The notes: generated from the letters alone by a model not told the origin. A DNA stretch of 10,578 bases from JBGOUJ01 sp041477005 (GCA_041477005.1 JBGOUJ010000227.1:1-10578), one strand, 5' to 3'. Positions 1-6,600 are shown, counted from the first letter of the stretch. Made by a program: numbers and translations.

Positions 1-1515
1 ATGCACCTGGCGGCGCCGGCGCTGGTCCTGGGAGATGTGTTCGAGGACGCCGGAACGGCTTACGGTTCGCAATGGCTCAGAATTGACTCGGATAACGTGC
101 AGGTCACTGGCGGGACGAGGTTCACCACGACTAATTGCTCCGATCCACAGGTTGGAATCATGATAGGAACCGTGGCCGCCAAGAATATCAAGATATCCGG
201 TGACCAGTTCGAGTTCACGACGTGTCCTGCCGACGTTATCGCAATAGGAAACAATGCTGTCACGGTGAGCGACATCAGCGTCACCGACAATCACTTTACA
301 GTTGCCACCGCTGCCCAGAAGGCAGCTATCAACCTTGGAAATGGCTCAGGTTCGACAATTAATCGTTTCAAGGCGACAGGGAATACGTTCACTGTGTCGG
401 GCGGCAACTTTGCGATCAGGAAGCAAAACTCTTCCGGTTCCGGCTGGGAGTTCGCATCGAATACGCTGAACGTGTCAGGTGGCGGAGACGGCGTGTTGTT
501 GGAAGCCGCTAATTTTCCAACCAATAGCAGTTTTCACGACAATCAGTGTCCGTCTGGAGCAGTTAATTTCAACAGCGCAACACCGGTTAGTTTTTACCAA
601 TACAATAATCAATGTACTTTCAGTACAAGCCTTGGAACGGCGGTAACGCCGGCCATTTCCAACCTGGCGGCCCATGGAAACAGCACGAAGTTCCAGTTGT
701 CGGACGGGACCGGCACCTCGGGAAACTTGGCGAAGTATGATGCGAACGGTAACGTTGTCGATGGCGGGGTCGCGGCGAGCGGGGTCGGGAGCGTCACCAG
801 CGTGGGGCTGTCGATGCCGAGCGATTTCACCGTGTCGAGCTCTCCGGTGACCGGCGCGGGGACGATCAGCGTGACGGCGAACACGCAGAGCGCCAACACG
901 TTCAAGGCCGGACCGTCTTCAGGCAGCGCGGCGGCGCCGGCGTACCGGGCCATCGCTGCGGCGGACCTCCCGACCGTGATTAACACCGCCGATCAGGGAT
1001 ACTTTTTTGGACTGGTGGTCTATCCTCCACTTTCCGACGTGACGATGGCGGCGTTTACGTCCAACCAACACAGCGTCTGGCAGTTTGTGCTCCCCTATGC
1101 GGTTACGATTGGAAGGGTGACCTACGAGGTGACCACAGCGAGTGGGACCTGTGGCGGCACCTGTCACATGCAATTAGGTCTCTGGAATGCAGCCTGCACT
1201 TCCACGGTGCTGACCACCGGGATACTGACCTCCGGGGGGACTCCGAATATCAACAGCAACACGGTTCAGACCGTGACTCTGAGCTCGCCGGTGACGCTCG
1301 CGCCGGGCGTTTACTGGCTAGCCATGACGACCGACAGCACGTCCCTTATCTTGCGGGGAATCGTGCCGGCCTCGCACGCGATCAACCAGCTCAATAATCA
1401 GACGAACAAGAAATTTGGCACGGCGAGCGCCGGCAGCACAGGGGCGTTTCCGTCCACCTGTGGCACGTTGACCGCTTCCAGCGCCGCCGCGCCCATGGTT
1501 CTGTTTGAACGGTGA
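1..1515 (+). CDS. Beta-helix / tail-fibre-like surface protein, 3' part
   Basis: Open frame from the window edge to a TGA at 1513-1515, 504 codons visible. Residues about 25-210 show irregular repeats of roughly 20-25 residues with alternating hydrophobic and polar positions and N/G/S/T turns (for example NVQVTGG, NIKISGD, DISVTDNHF, FKATGNTF), as in right-handed beta-helix (pectate-lyase-like) proteins. Residues about 226-326 hold a module seen in phage tail fibres and many environmental surface proteins (GSVTSVGLSMPSDFTVS, then SANTFKAGPSSGSAAAP and AADLP). Residues 333-504 are a separate beta-rich domain with an APGVYWLAM motif. Eight cysteines and no membrane segment suit an extracytoplasmic location. 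No catalytic residues of a polysaccharide lyase were identified. An ATG lies at base 1, but the beta-helix begins abruptly and no signal peptide is visible, so the true start is probably upstream. It converges on the transporter gene. The family is inferred from patterns; the ligand is unknown. Confidence 0.7.
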   Translation: MHLAAPALVLGDVFEDAGTAYGSQWLRIDSDNVQVTGGTRFTTTNCSDPQVGIMIGTVAAKNIKISGDQFEFTTCPADVIAIGNNAVTVSDISVTDNHFTVATAAQKAAINLGNGSGSTINRFKATGNTFTVSGGNFAIRKQNSSGSGWEFASNTLNVSGGGDGVLLEAANFPTNSSFHDNQCPSGAVNFNSATPVSFYQYNNQCTFSTSLGTAVTPAISNLAAHGNSTKFQLSDGTGTSGNLAKYDANGNVVDGGVAASGVGSVTSVGLSMPSDFTVSSSPVTGAGTISVTANTQSANTFKAGPSSGSAAAPAYRAIAAADLPTVINTADQGYFFGLVVYPPLSDVTMAAFTSNQHSVWQFVLPYAVTIGRVTYEVTTASGTCGGTCHMQLGLWNAACTSTVLTTGILTSGGTPNINSNTVQTVTLSSPVTLAPGVYWLAMTTDSTSLILRGIVPASHAINQLNNQTNKKFGTASAGSTGAFPSTCGTLTASSAAAPMVLFER

Positions 1516-1575
1516 TGGACAGCAGGCCATTGCGGCATTCCGTACAACTCCTATGCGGCGGGGGTCATCTAGGAT

Positions 1576-2952
1576 CTAGGCCTCCGGCAGGCGGCGCCGG
1601 ATTAGGGAGACTAGCAGGATCATCGACAGCAACGGCGCGGCGGAGGCGACCAGGAAGACCGGGGTGAAGGAGTGAGTCAGGTCGGTGACGCGCCCGATGG
1701 TGTAGGTGGAAACGATGGTGCCGATGCCGGCGCCGGTGCCTGAGAAGCCGCTCACCGAGGCCACGGCGCGGTTGGGGTAAAGGTCGGAGGGAAGCGCCAG
1801 GTAGATCGTGGAGCAAGCGGCGTAGGTGAACATGGCCAGGCCGAAGAAGGCGATCAGGGCGGGGAAGCTGTCGAGCAGAGTGACAACGGCCATGGCCAGC
1901 ATGCCTGGCGCACAGAGCAGGAACGTCAGCTTGCGGGCCTCGAGCACGGGGCGGCCGTGACGGATGAAGTAGCTCGACAGGCCACCGCCGAAAAAGTTGC
2001 CCAGATCGGCGGCGAGGAACGGCAGCCAGAAACCGGCCAGTGTTTCTTCCAGACGAAAACCTTTGCTCACCAGGTAAATCGCGAACCAATCGGACATCAG
2101 AAACCAGTAAGGATCGAGCAGCATGCGCACCAGCACAATTCCCCAGGTCTGCGGGAAGGCGAGCAGAGATGCCCAGTCGCGCCAGGTGGGGCGGGCAAGA
2201 TCGGCGGGGCGGGGGGGATCGGTGGGGCGAGGGGGATCGAGCGGACGGGCCTGGCTCTGTTGGGCCTGGCTCTGTTGGGCTTGGCTTTGTTGGACTTGGC
2301 TTTGTTGGACTTGAACCTGGTGAGACTGGCCCCTGCGAATGAGGTCGAGCTCGGCGGGCGCCAAGCGCGGGTGCTCGGCGGGTGGGTGGTAGAGGCGCCA
2401 CCAGGCGAGCAGCCAGAGCCAGCCGAGCAGGCCGGTCAATAGAAAGACGGGGCGCCAGCTTCCAAAGTCGTGATAGAGCCAGACGACCAGGGACGGGGCG
2501 ACCGCAGCGCCGATGGCCGAGCCGCTGTCGAACATGGCGACGGCCCAGCCTCGCTCGCGGTCGGGAAACCATTCGCTCACGGCCTTGGTGGCCCCGGGCC
2601 AATTGGCGGCCTCACCACAACCGAGGAGGAACCGAAAGAAGCGAAAGCCCCACAAGCCGCTCGCGAGCGAGGTGAGCATGGCGGCGGCGGAATACCAGGA
2701 AACGGTTATGAGCATGCCGCGCCGGGTGCCGAGCCAATCCAGGAAGCGGCCGGAAACGGCCTGCATGATGGCATAAGAAATGCGAAAAGCGATCACGATG
2801 CTGGCGAAGTCGGTGTTGGTCCAGTGGTACTGCGTCTGGAGAAACGGCGCCAGGACGCTGAGGGTCTGGCGGTCAATGTAGTTGATGACGGTAGATGCAA
2901 ACAGAAGGCCGCCGATCCACCAGCGGAGGTTGCGAACGGGAGTGGCAGGCAC
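1576..2952 (-). CDS. MFS transporter, ACS family, hexuronate-transporter-like
   Basis: 458 residues, predicted inner-membrane secondary transporter of the major facilitator superfamily, proton- or anion-coupled. Family signs: NYIDRQTLSVLAP at residues 24-36, the motif-A-like GRFLDWLGTRRG at 68-79 between helices 2 and 3, and GEAANWPGATKAVSEWFP at 113-130, which closely resembles ExuT-type hexuronate (galacturonate/glucuronate) carriers of the anion:cation symporter family. The substrate could equally be another sugar acid or carboxylate. Twelve hydrophobic segments are plausible, with the central cytoplasmic loop at about residues 188-258. That loop carries two adjacent low-complexity repeats, QQSQA-type 5-residue units and DPPRPT-type 6-residue units, unusual for this family. 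The start is a GTG at 2952-2950; no other in-frame start precedes the first helix closely, and there is no clear separate Shine-Dalgarno site. The gene lies just beyond the terminator of the polysaccharide operon, so it is probably its own transcription unit. Confidence 0.9.
   Translation of the reverse strand: MPATPVRNLRWWIGGLLFASTVINYIDRQTLSVLAPFLQTQYHWTNTDFASIVIAFRISYAIMQAVSGRFLDWLGTRRGMLITVSWYSAAAMLTSLASGLWGFRFFRFLLGCGEAANWPGATKAVSEWFPDRERGWAVAMFDSGSAIGAAVAPSLVVWLYHDFGSWRPVFLLTGLLGWLWLLAWWRLYHPPAEHPRLAPAELDLIRRGQSHQVQVQQSQVQQSQAQQSQAQQSQARPLDPPRPTDPPRPADLARPTWRDWASLLAFPQTWGIVLVRMLLDPYWFLMSDWFAIYLVSKGFRLEETLAGFWLPFLAADLGNFFGGGLSSYFIRHGRPVLEARKLTFLLCAPGMLAMAVVTLLDSFPALIAFFGLAMFTYAACSTIYLALPSDLYPNRAVASVSGFSGTGAGIGTIVSTYTIGRVTDLTHSFTPVFLVASAAPLLSMILLVSLIRRRLPEA
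2185..2238. repeat. 18-bp tandem array, 3 copies, in MFS loop
   Basis: Three adjacent 18-bp units at 2185-2202, 2203-2220 and 2221-2238; the second reads ggcggggcgggggggatc and the others differ at a few positions. On the minus strand they encode DPPRPT, DPPRPA and DLARPT in the central cytoplasmic loop of the transporter. The period keeps the frame. It is followed after 11 bp by a 15-bp array. Confidence 0.9.
2250..2309. repeat. 15-bp tandem array, 4 copies, in MFS loop
   Basis: Four 15-bp units: 2250-2264 and 2265-2279 are identical (cctggctctgttggg), and 2280-2294 and 2295-2309 are identical to each other (cttggctttgttgga). A degenerate fifth unit follows at 2310-2324. On the minus strand they encode repeated Q-Q-S-Q-A/V units in the cytoplasmic loop between transporter helices 6 and 7. 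Two pairs of identical copies suggest recent duplication. Confidence 0.93.
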
Positions 2953-2958
2953 CTCGCC

Positions 2959-2964
2959 AGTATA
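2959..2964 (-). promoter_or_regulatory. Possible -10 box for the transporter (leaderless position)
   Basis: The minus strand reads TATACT, five of six matches to the TATAAT consensus, ending 6 nt before the GTG start codon at 2952. Transcription would then begin at or very near the start codon, giving a leaderless mRNA, which would fit the lack of a clear ribosome-binding site. No convincing -35 hexamer is seen at 16-18 nt; the pyrimidine-rich tail of the upstream terminator lies there. It sits between that terminator and the gene, where a promoter is expected if the transporter is transcribed separately. Confidence 0.4.
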
Positions 2965-2977
2965 CGGGAGGCCGAGG

Positions 2978-3021
2978 AGAAAAAGAGGGCAATCCGAACA
3001 GGCGAACCCGGATTGCCCTTT
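2978..3021 (-). terminator. Rho-independent terminator of the polysaccharide operon
   Basis: A perfect 11-bp inverted repeat: agggcaatccg at 2986-2996 and cggattgccct at 3009-3019 (plus-strand reading), with a 12-nt loop. On the minus strand the stem is followed by CTTTTTCTCC, and the 5' side is preceded by AAA. This is the layout of an intrinsic terminator for minus-strand transcripts. It lies about 70 nt beyond the aminotransferase stop codon and about 30 nt before the transporter start, separating the two transcription units. Confidence 0.85.
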
Positions 3022-3089
3022 AGTGGGACAGTTCGAATCGCACCGGGTCGCCGGACTCTATTGAGAGGGGGACGCTCCGACGCCTGGGA

Positions 3090-4376
3090 TCAGGCGCCGT
3101 GCGGGGACAGGGGACCTTTTGTGGGGGCGCCATCGGCCGCCCAGTCGCGGATTTGGAGGATTCGGCGGGCGATCCGGGCAACGTCCCCTTCGCTCATCTC
3201 CGAGTGGATGGGCAGACTGAGGACGCCGCGAGAGATCTTTTCGGTCACCTCGAGTGGATCGAGATCCGGGCGATGGTAGCGCCGGTAAAGACGCTGGCGG
3301 TGAAGCGGGGGATCGAAATACCGGCGAACCTCGATGTTTTCCATTTCCAGGGCCGAGGCGAGGAAGCGGCCCGAGACGCCGAAGCGGCGCTCCTCGATGG
3401 AAATCGAGAAGTCCTTGCGCGCCGCCAGGTCTTGGGGCCGCACTTTCTGCAGGGAGACGCCCGGCTCGCCCGCCAGATAGTGCTCATAGATAGAAGCCAG
3501 GCGATTGCGACGCTCGATCTGCCCATCGACGCGGGGCAAGGAGGCCAGAGCGAGCGCGGCCTGGAACTCGGTCAGGCGGGCGTTGAGACCGAGCACGCCG
3601 CAATCGTAGTCGCCGGTGTGACCGTAATTGCGAGCGGCGCGCAGCGCGGCAGCGAGGTCCCGGTTGCGGGTGGCGATGAGGCCGCCCTCGCCGGCTACCA
3701 GCAGCTTGGTGGGGCTCAAGCTGAAGACTTCAGCGTCGCCGCAACAGCCGACGCGGCGCCCCGCGCGGGCGGCGCCGAACGCATGAGCCGCGTCGAAGAT
3801 CAGCCGCAGGCCGGCGCGGGCCGCGATGCGCTCGAGCTCTTCGGTCTCGGCCGGATTGCCGAAGATGTGTACGGCCAGTATGGCGGAAATGCCGGTGGCA
3901 GCGCCGGCCGAGACCTCGGCTGAGCCGCCCGGGCCGAGGGCGCGGCGGACTCTCTCTGGATCCAGGTTCCAGCTTTGGGGGTCGCAATCGACTAACACCG
4001 GCTCGAGGTGGTTCCACAGCAGGCTGTGAGCGGTCGCAAAAAAGGTGAAGCTGGGGACCAGGACGCGCCCTTGAAGGCCCAGGCATCGCTCGACCAGCAT
4101 CAGCCCGGCCGTGCAACTGGAGACGGCCACGCACTCGGGAACGTCGAGGTAGCGGGCGGCGGCGGTCTCCAAGCGGCGGACCGTGGGGCCGTTGGTCAGG
4201 ATTCCGCTCTCGATGATCTCGCGGCAGGGCTCGATCAGCTCGGCCGGCGGCGGCAGCAACGGACGCGCGATCGGGAGCCGCTCGGGATAGAGCGGCGCGC
4301 CGCCGAAGAGGGCGGGTCTTTCGTCCAGCCGCGAATCGAACGCTGGGTCTTCGAGCAGAGGTGGGGAAGCGCTCAT
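3090..4376 (-). CDS. DegT/DnrJ/EryC1/StrS-family PLP sugar aminotransferase
   Basis: 428 residues, close to the usual family length. The family is PLP-dependent and mostly transfers an amino group from glutamate or glutamine to a nucleotide-linked keto sugar, in the cytoplasm. Visible signs: NGPTVRRLE at residues 62-70; CVAVSSCTAGL at 82-92, the usual phosphate-binding region; PSFTFFATAHS at 108-118; DAAHAFG at 195-201, with Asp195 expected to hold the pyridine nitrogen; and SLSPTKLL with Lys224 as the Schiff-base lysine. The start is the ATG at 4376-4374, which overlaps the stop of the preceding gene as ATGA, with GGAGGG 12 nt upstream. The frame is open further upstream, but that part overlaps the FemAB-like gene and shows no domain. 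It is the last gene of the operon. The likely product is an amino sugar nucleotide for the polysaccharide repeat unit; the exact substrate (4-keto or 3-keto hexose) cannot be read from sequence. Confidence 0.95.
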   Translation of the reverse strand: MSASPPLLEDPAFDSRLDERPALFGGAPLYPERLPIARPLLPPPAELIEPCREIIESGILTNGPTVRRLETAAARYLDVPECVAVSSCTAGLMLVERCLGLQGRVLVPSFTFFATAHSLLWNHLEPVLVDCDPQSWNLDPERVRRALGPGGSAEVSAGAATGISAILAVHIFGNPAETEELERIAARAGLRLIFDAAHAFGAARAGRRVGCCGDAEVFSLSPTKLLVAGEGGLIATRNRDLAAALRAARNYGHTGDYDCGVLGLNARLTEFQAALALASLPRVDGQIERRNRLASIYEHYLAGEPGVSLQKVRPQDLAARKDFSISIEERRFGVSGRFLASALEMENIEVRRYFDPPLHRQRLYRRYHRPDLDPLEVTEKISRGVLSLPIHSEMSEGDVARIARRILQIRDWAADGAPTKGPLSPHGA

Positions 4377-5452
4377 GACAATGGCAGACCCTCCGGCCGC
4401 AGAAGCGGCGCCCGGTAGGCGGGGAAGAAATCCGGGGCCGGATGCGGCAGCCCTTCGCAAAGCGAACGGTAGGCGTCTCCATCCAGAATCCAACGGCCGG
4501 TGTAAAACACGTGGCGGCGCCGGGAGAAGCGGGCCTTGAATGCAAATAGAGAATCTTCGGCCGCGCCGCGCCCGCCGCCCAGATGAAACACCCGATTGCC
4601 GCGGTCCTTGGCCCACCGCCGGACATCGTCCAGGAGCACTTTCAAGGGGTCGAAGCGAAGGTAAAGATCGTTGCTCGCGCAAAAGTGATTCTGGACGATG
4701 CCGCCATATTCGGTAAAGAGGCCGGCGGCGGCGACCGCACCATCCAGCCGCGCGAGCATCAGAACGGCGTGCGGTCCCAAGGCCTGCTGGAGCCGCCGGA
4801 AGTAGTCGCTGGAAAAGAAGTAGCGGGGCAGGGCGCGGTTGCGCGCCATTGTGGCGTGATAGAGGCGAACGAAATTTTCGAGGTAGTGCCAGGACTCGTC
4901 GGGTTCGCTCACCAGGCCCAGCCGCCGGCCCTGATGGATGCGGCCGCGCAGGCGCGGCTGATAGTCGTGCCAGATGGCGGATTCGGCCGGGTCCAGGTCG
5001 ATGGAGACCGTCGTGCCGGTCGGGGCGACGCCGCCCCGCTGGTTTGGGGCGGCCCCCTCCACCCAGCGATGATTTTCGAGCAGGGGATGGAATCGCGCGA
5101 ATACGCTGACGACACGTTGCGATCGCCACAAGCCGGCGAGGCCACGGCAGGCACGCTCGAGAAAGGGGTCGCCCGCCTGGCAACCGCGGGCCAGCGGTCC
5201 GGCGTAGCCGTAGACGGAAGTCACATCCCGCAGGCCGCTATCCGGCCGGCCGGGCGCCGGGCGGAGCAGGTAGGGCCAGGCCAGATAGCGCTCGGCCTCG
5301 CCGTAGACGGCCAGGAACGCTTCCCCTTCCCCCGATTCTTCGGAGAAGCGATGATAGGCCGCGGTGTGATAGAAGTCGTGGGGGACGCGCTCGATCCATT
5401 GGCTCCACTCGCGTTCGGCGCTGGCGGGAATCAAGTGCAGCGATTCGGGCAT
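4373..5452 (-). CDS. FemAB / GNAT-like acyl- or aminoacyltransferase
   Basis: 359 residues, no signal peptide or membrane segment, so cytoplasmic. The C-terminal half matches the FemAB-like / Acetyltransf_6 (BioF2-like) group: a basic segment PRLRGRIHQGRRLGL at 166-180, the helix LYHATMARNRALPRYFF at 197-213, a strand pair around LMLARLDGAVAAAGLF at 231-246, and the closing FHLGGGRGAAEDSLFAFKARFS at 289-310 (HLGGG at 290-294, then SLFAFK). Members transfer amino acids from charged tRNA or acyl groups from CoA to amino groups, and homologues are frequent in exopolysaccharide clusters. Next to a sugar aminotransferase gene, the best inference is N-acylation or aminoacylation of the amino sugar. 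The start ATG at 5452 lies 4 nt after the TAA of the preceding gene with only a weak purine stretch upstream; the end overlaps the aminotransferase start by 4 nt. Donor and acceptor are unknown. Confidence 0.8.
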   Translation of the reverse strand: MPESLHLIPASAEREWSQWIERVPHDFYHTAAYHRFSEESGEGEAFLAVYGEAERYLAWPYLLRPAPGRPDSGLRDVTSVYGYAGPLARGCQAGDPFLERACRGLAGLWRSQRVVSVFARFHPLLENHRWVEGAAPNQRGGVAPTGTTVSIDLDPAESAIWHDYQPRLRGRIHQGRRLGLVSEPDESWHYLENFVRLYHATMARNRALPRYFFSSDYFRRLQQALGPHAVLMLARLDGAVAAAGLFTEYGGIVQNHFCASNDLYLRFDPLKVLLDDVRRWAKDRGNRVFHLGGGRGAAEDSLFAFKARFSRRRHVFYTGRWILDGDAYRSLCEGLPHPAPDFFPAYRAPLLRPEGLPLS

Positions 5453-5456
5453 GGCT

Positions 5457-6563
5457 TTAGCTTTCTCGCAGCGAGGCGCCTGGCTCGGAGGCGGCGAGCC
5501 GGCTGAGCAGCAACCGAGCCGGGCACTCCAGGCGGAAGCTCAGGGCGACCCGGCGCCAGGATGGCTCGGCGAAATCGTCCGGCGCGTGCAGCACGAGGCG
5601 GCGCGCGGGGTCGAGGGCTGCGAGAGCCCGGTGCAGTTCCACGTCTCGGCCGGCGGGCGCTCCGGCCAGCCGGAAATAGGGCTTGTAAAGGCGTCCCACG
5701 CGGTAGCGGCGGCCTGCCGAGAGGCGGACCACAAAGCTCGAGAAGCCCCAGGCGCGGGGCCCGCGGTCGGCGCCGCTGAGACCTTCGATGAACGTCGGCC
5801 GGCTGGAGGCTCTAGGTCCTTGCCGGATGTGGCGGCGCAGGCACCAGGCCTGGCGCGCCCGCTCTTTGAAGCCGAGCCGGGCATACCATTTCGCCGCCAG
5901 CGTGTTGTGAGAGAACACGTCCAAGGCGAGTCGCGCGGCCGGGTGACGCGCCAGGTAGTCGCGCGCGGCGCGCTCGAGCAGCAGGGCGCCGAGGGCGCGT
6001 CCACGGAACGGGGCGGCGACGTAGAGGTGATTCAGAAAAGCCTCACCTTCGACCCGCCGGAACGCGGCGAGGCCCGCCGCGGGGCGGGTGGGGAGACCGG
6101 CGGCGGAAGCGGCGGCGAGAGCCGCCGCAGGGTGCGTGGTAGAACGAGCGGTGGAACCGGCGGCGAAGCCCGTGGCGGGGCGCGTGGTAGAACGAGCGGT
6201 GGAATTGGCGGCGAGGCCTGTGGCGGGGCGCGTGGCGACAACGACGTTGGAATCGGCGGCGAAGTCCGTGGCGGGGACCGTGGGGAGAACGACTTGGGAG
6301 TCGGCGGGGAGGCCCGTCGCGGGGACCCGGTGATTCCGGAGCAGATAATACTCGTGGGCCTCGTTGGAGAAAGCTCGGGTGAGGATCGACTCCACGTATC
6401 GATCGACGCGAGGAGACGCCCAGATGGTCAGCGGGCGCAGGCGGGCGGGCAGCGAAGCCCGAACCAGCCGGGCGATTTCTGCGGCATCGGCCGGCGTGGC
6501 TCTTTCAACGGTCCAGCCCCTCCTCACGCGCTCTGCGCCGGTCATGCGCTTCGCCTCGCTCAT
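5457..6563 (-). CDS. GNAT N-acetyltransferase with internal 48-bp repeat expansion and unknown C-terminal domain
   Basis: 368 residues from the ATG at 6563, chosen because GGAGG lies 8 nt upstream and it starts 14 nt after the previous stop; a second ATG at 6545 is possible. The GNAT fold is recognisable: RATPADAAEIARLV at 21-34 (strand 1/helix 1), EYYLLRNH at 71-78 (strand), HLYVAAPFRGRALGALLL at 179-196 (acetyl-CoA-binding motif A, with RGRALG in the pyrophosphate loop) and NTLAAKWYARLGF at 220-232 (motif B). Between the two central strands, residues about 80-168 are about 5.6 copies of a 16-residue unit such as STARSTTRPATGFAAG. The fold is thus split by roughly 80 extra residues. Residues 245-368 are an extra region that I do not recognise, with WGFSSFVVRL and RYRVGRLYKPYFRL. 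Probable role: acetylation or acylation of a sugar or lipid-linked sugar. Whether the expanded protein still folds is uncertain. Confidence 0.8.
   Translation of the reverse strand: MSEAKRMTGAERVRRGWTVERATPADAAEIARLVRASLPARLRPLTIWASPRVDRYVESILTRAFSNEAHEYYLLRNHRVPATGLPADSQVVLPTVPATDFAADSNVVVATRPATGLAANSTARSTTRPATGFAAGSTARSTTHPAAALAAASAAGLPTRPAAGLAAFRRVEGEAFLNHLYVAAPFRGRALGALLLERAARDYLARHPAARLALDVFSHNTLAAKWYARLGFKERARQAWCLRRHIRQGPRASSRPTFIEGLSGADRGPRAWGFSSFVVRLSAGRRYRVGRLYKPYFRLAGAPAGRDVELHRALAALDPARRLVLHAPDDFAEPSWRRVALSFRLECPARLLLSRLAASEPGASLRES
6060..6326. repeat. 48-bp tandem array, about 5.6 copies, within the GNAT gene
   Basis: Five full 48-bp units at 6060-6107, 6108-6155, 6156-6203, 6204-6251 and 6252-6299, plus about 27 bp of a sixth to 6326. 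On the minus strand each encodes a 16-residue unit, for example SQVVLPTVPATDFAAD, SNVVVATRPATGLAAN, STARSTTRPATGFAAG and SAAGLPTRPAAGLAAF. The core P-A-T/A-G-L/F-A-A is kept in most copies. Units differ at several sites, so the array has aged or is under selection. The period preserves the frame. There are no spacers, so it is not a CRISPR array. Confidence 0.93.
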
Positions 6564-6600
6564 CCGCTCGGCCTCCGTCAGGCGCTCTGCCTCTCCTGGT
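6529..6600. repeat. 18-bp tandem array, 4 copies, across a gene junction
   Basis: Four imperfect 18-bp units: cgctctgcgccggtcatg (6529-6546), cgcttcgcctcgctcatc (6547-6564), cgctcggcctccgtcagg (6565-6582) and cgctctgcctctcctggt (6583-6600). Units one and two each carry a minus-strand ATG at the same place (6545 and 6563). Unit three has the TGA stop of the fusion gene at the corresponding place and supplies the GGAGG ribosome-binding site. In the GNAT frame the array reads as 6-residue units of the A-E-R-x-x-E type. Confidence 0.85.
6572..6576 (-). promoter_or_regulatory. Ribosome-binding site deciding the GNAT start
   Basis: The minus strand reads GGAGG, directly after the TGA stop of the glycosyltransferase fusion (6578) and 8 nt before the ATG at 6563. 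It is the best Shine-Dalgarno match for either candidate start. The second ATG at 6545 has only GAGG at the same spacing, from the neighbouring repeat unit. Confidence 0.65.

Noticed and set aside
1..3. ATG at the first base taken as the true start of the beta-helix gene.
   Set aside because: It coincides with the window edge, there is no signal peptide and no upstream sequence to judge a ribosome-binding site, so the gene is treated as partial.
1516..1575. Gap between the two convergent genes examined for a bidirectional terminator.
   Set aside because: No stem followed by a T-run is present; only a 7-bp direct repeat ATCTAGG at 1567-1580, too short to interpret.
3031..3039. GTTCGAATC resembles the T-loop of a tRNA, perhaps an integration-site remnant.
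   Set aside because: The flanks cannot form a T stem on either strand and no acceptor or anticodon arm is found nearby.
3081..3096. Small inverted repeat CGCCTG-GGAT-CAGGCG over the aminotransferase stop codon.
   Set aside because: A six-pair stem without a T-tract; the stronger hairpin at 2986-3019 is a better terminator.
2470..3279. Long plus-strand open frames, also at 3099-3923, 4583-5506, 5451-6707 and 8480-9091.
   Set aside because: They lie antisense to clear genes, and their products show no recognisable domains; high GC makes such frames common.
4377..5183. The aminotransferase frame is open upstream to 5183 and would give a 697-residue protein.
   Set aside because: The extra part overlaps the FemAB-like gene, has no domain and shows shadow composition; the ATGA overlap and GGAGGG support the start at 4376.
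6060..6326. Regular 48-bp periodicity considered as a CRISPR array.
   Set aside because: The units abut without unique spacers, are in frame within a gene, and diverge from each other along their whole length.
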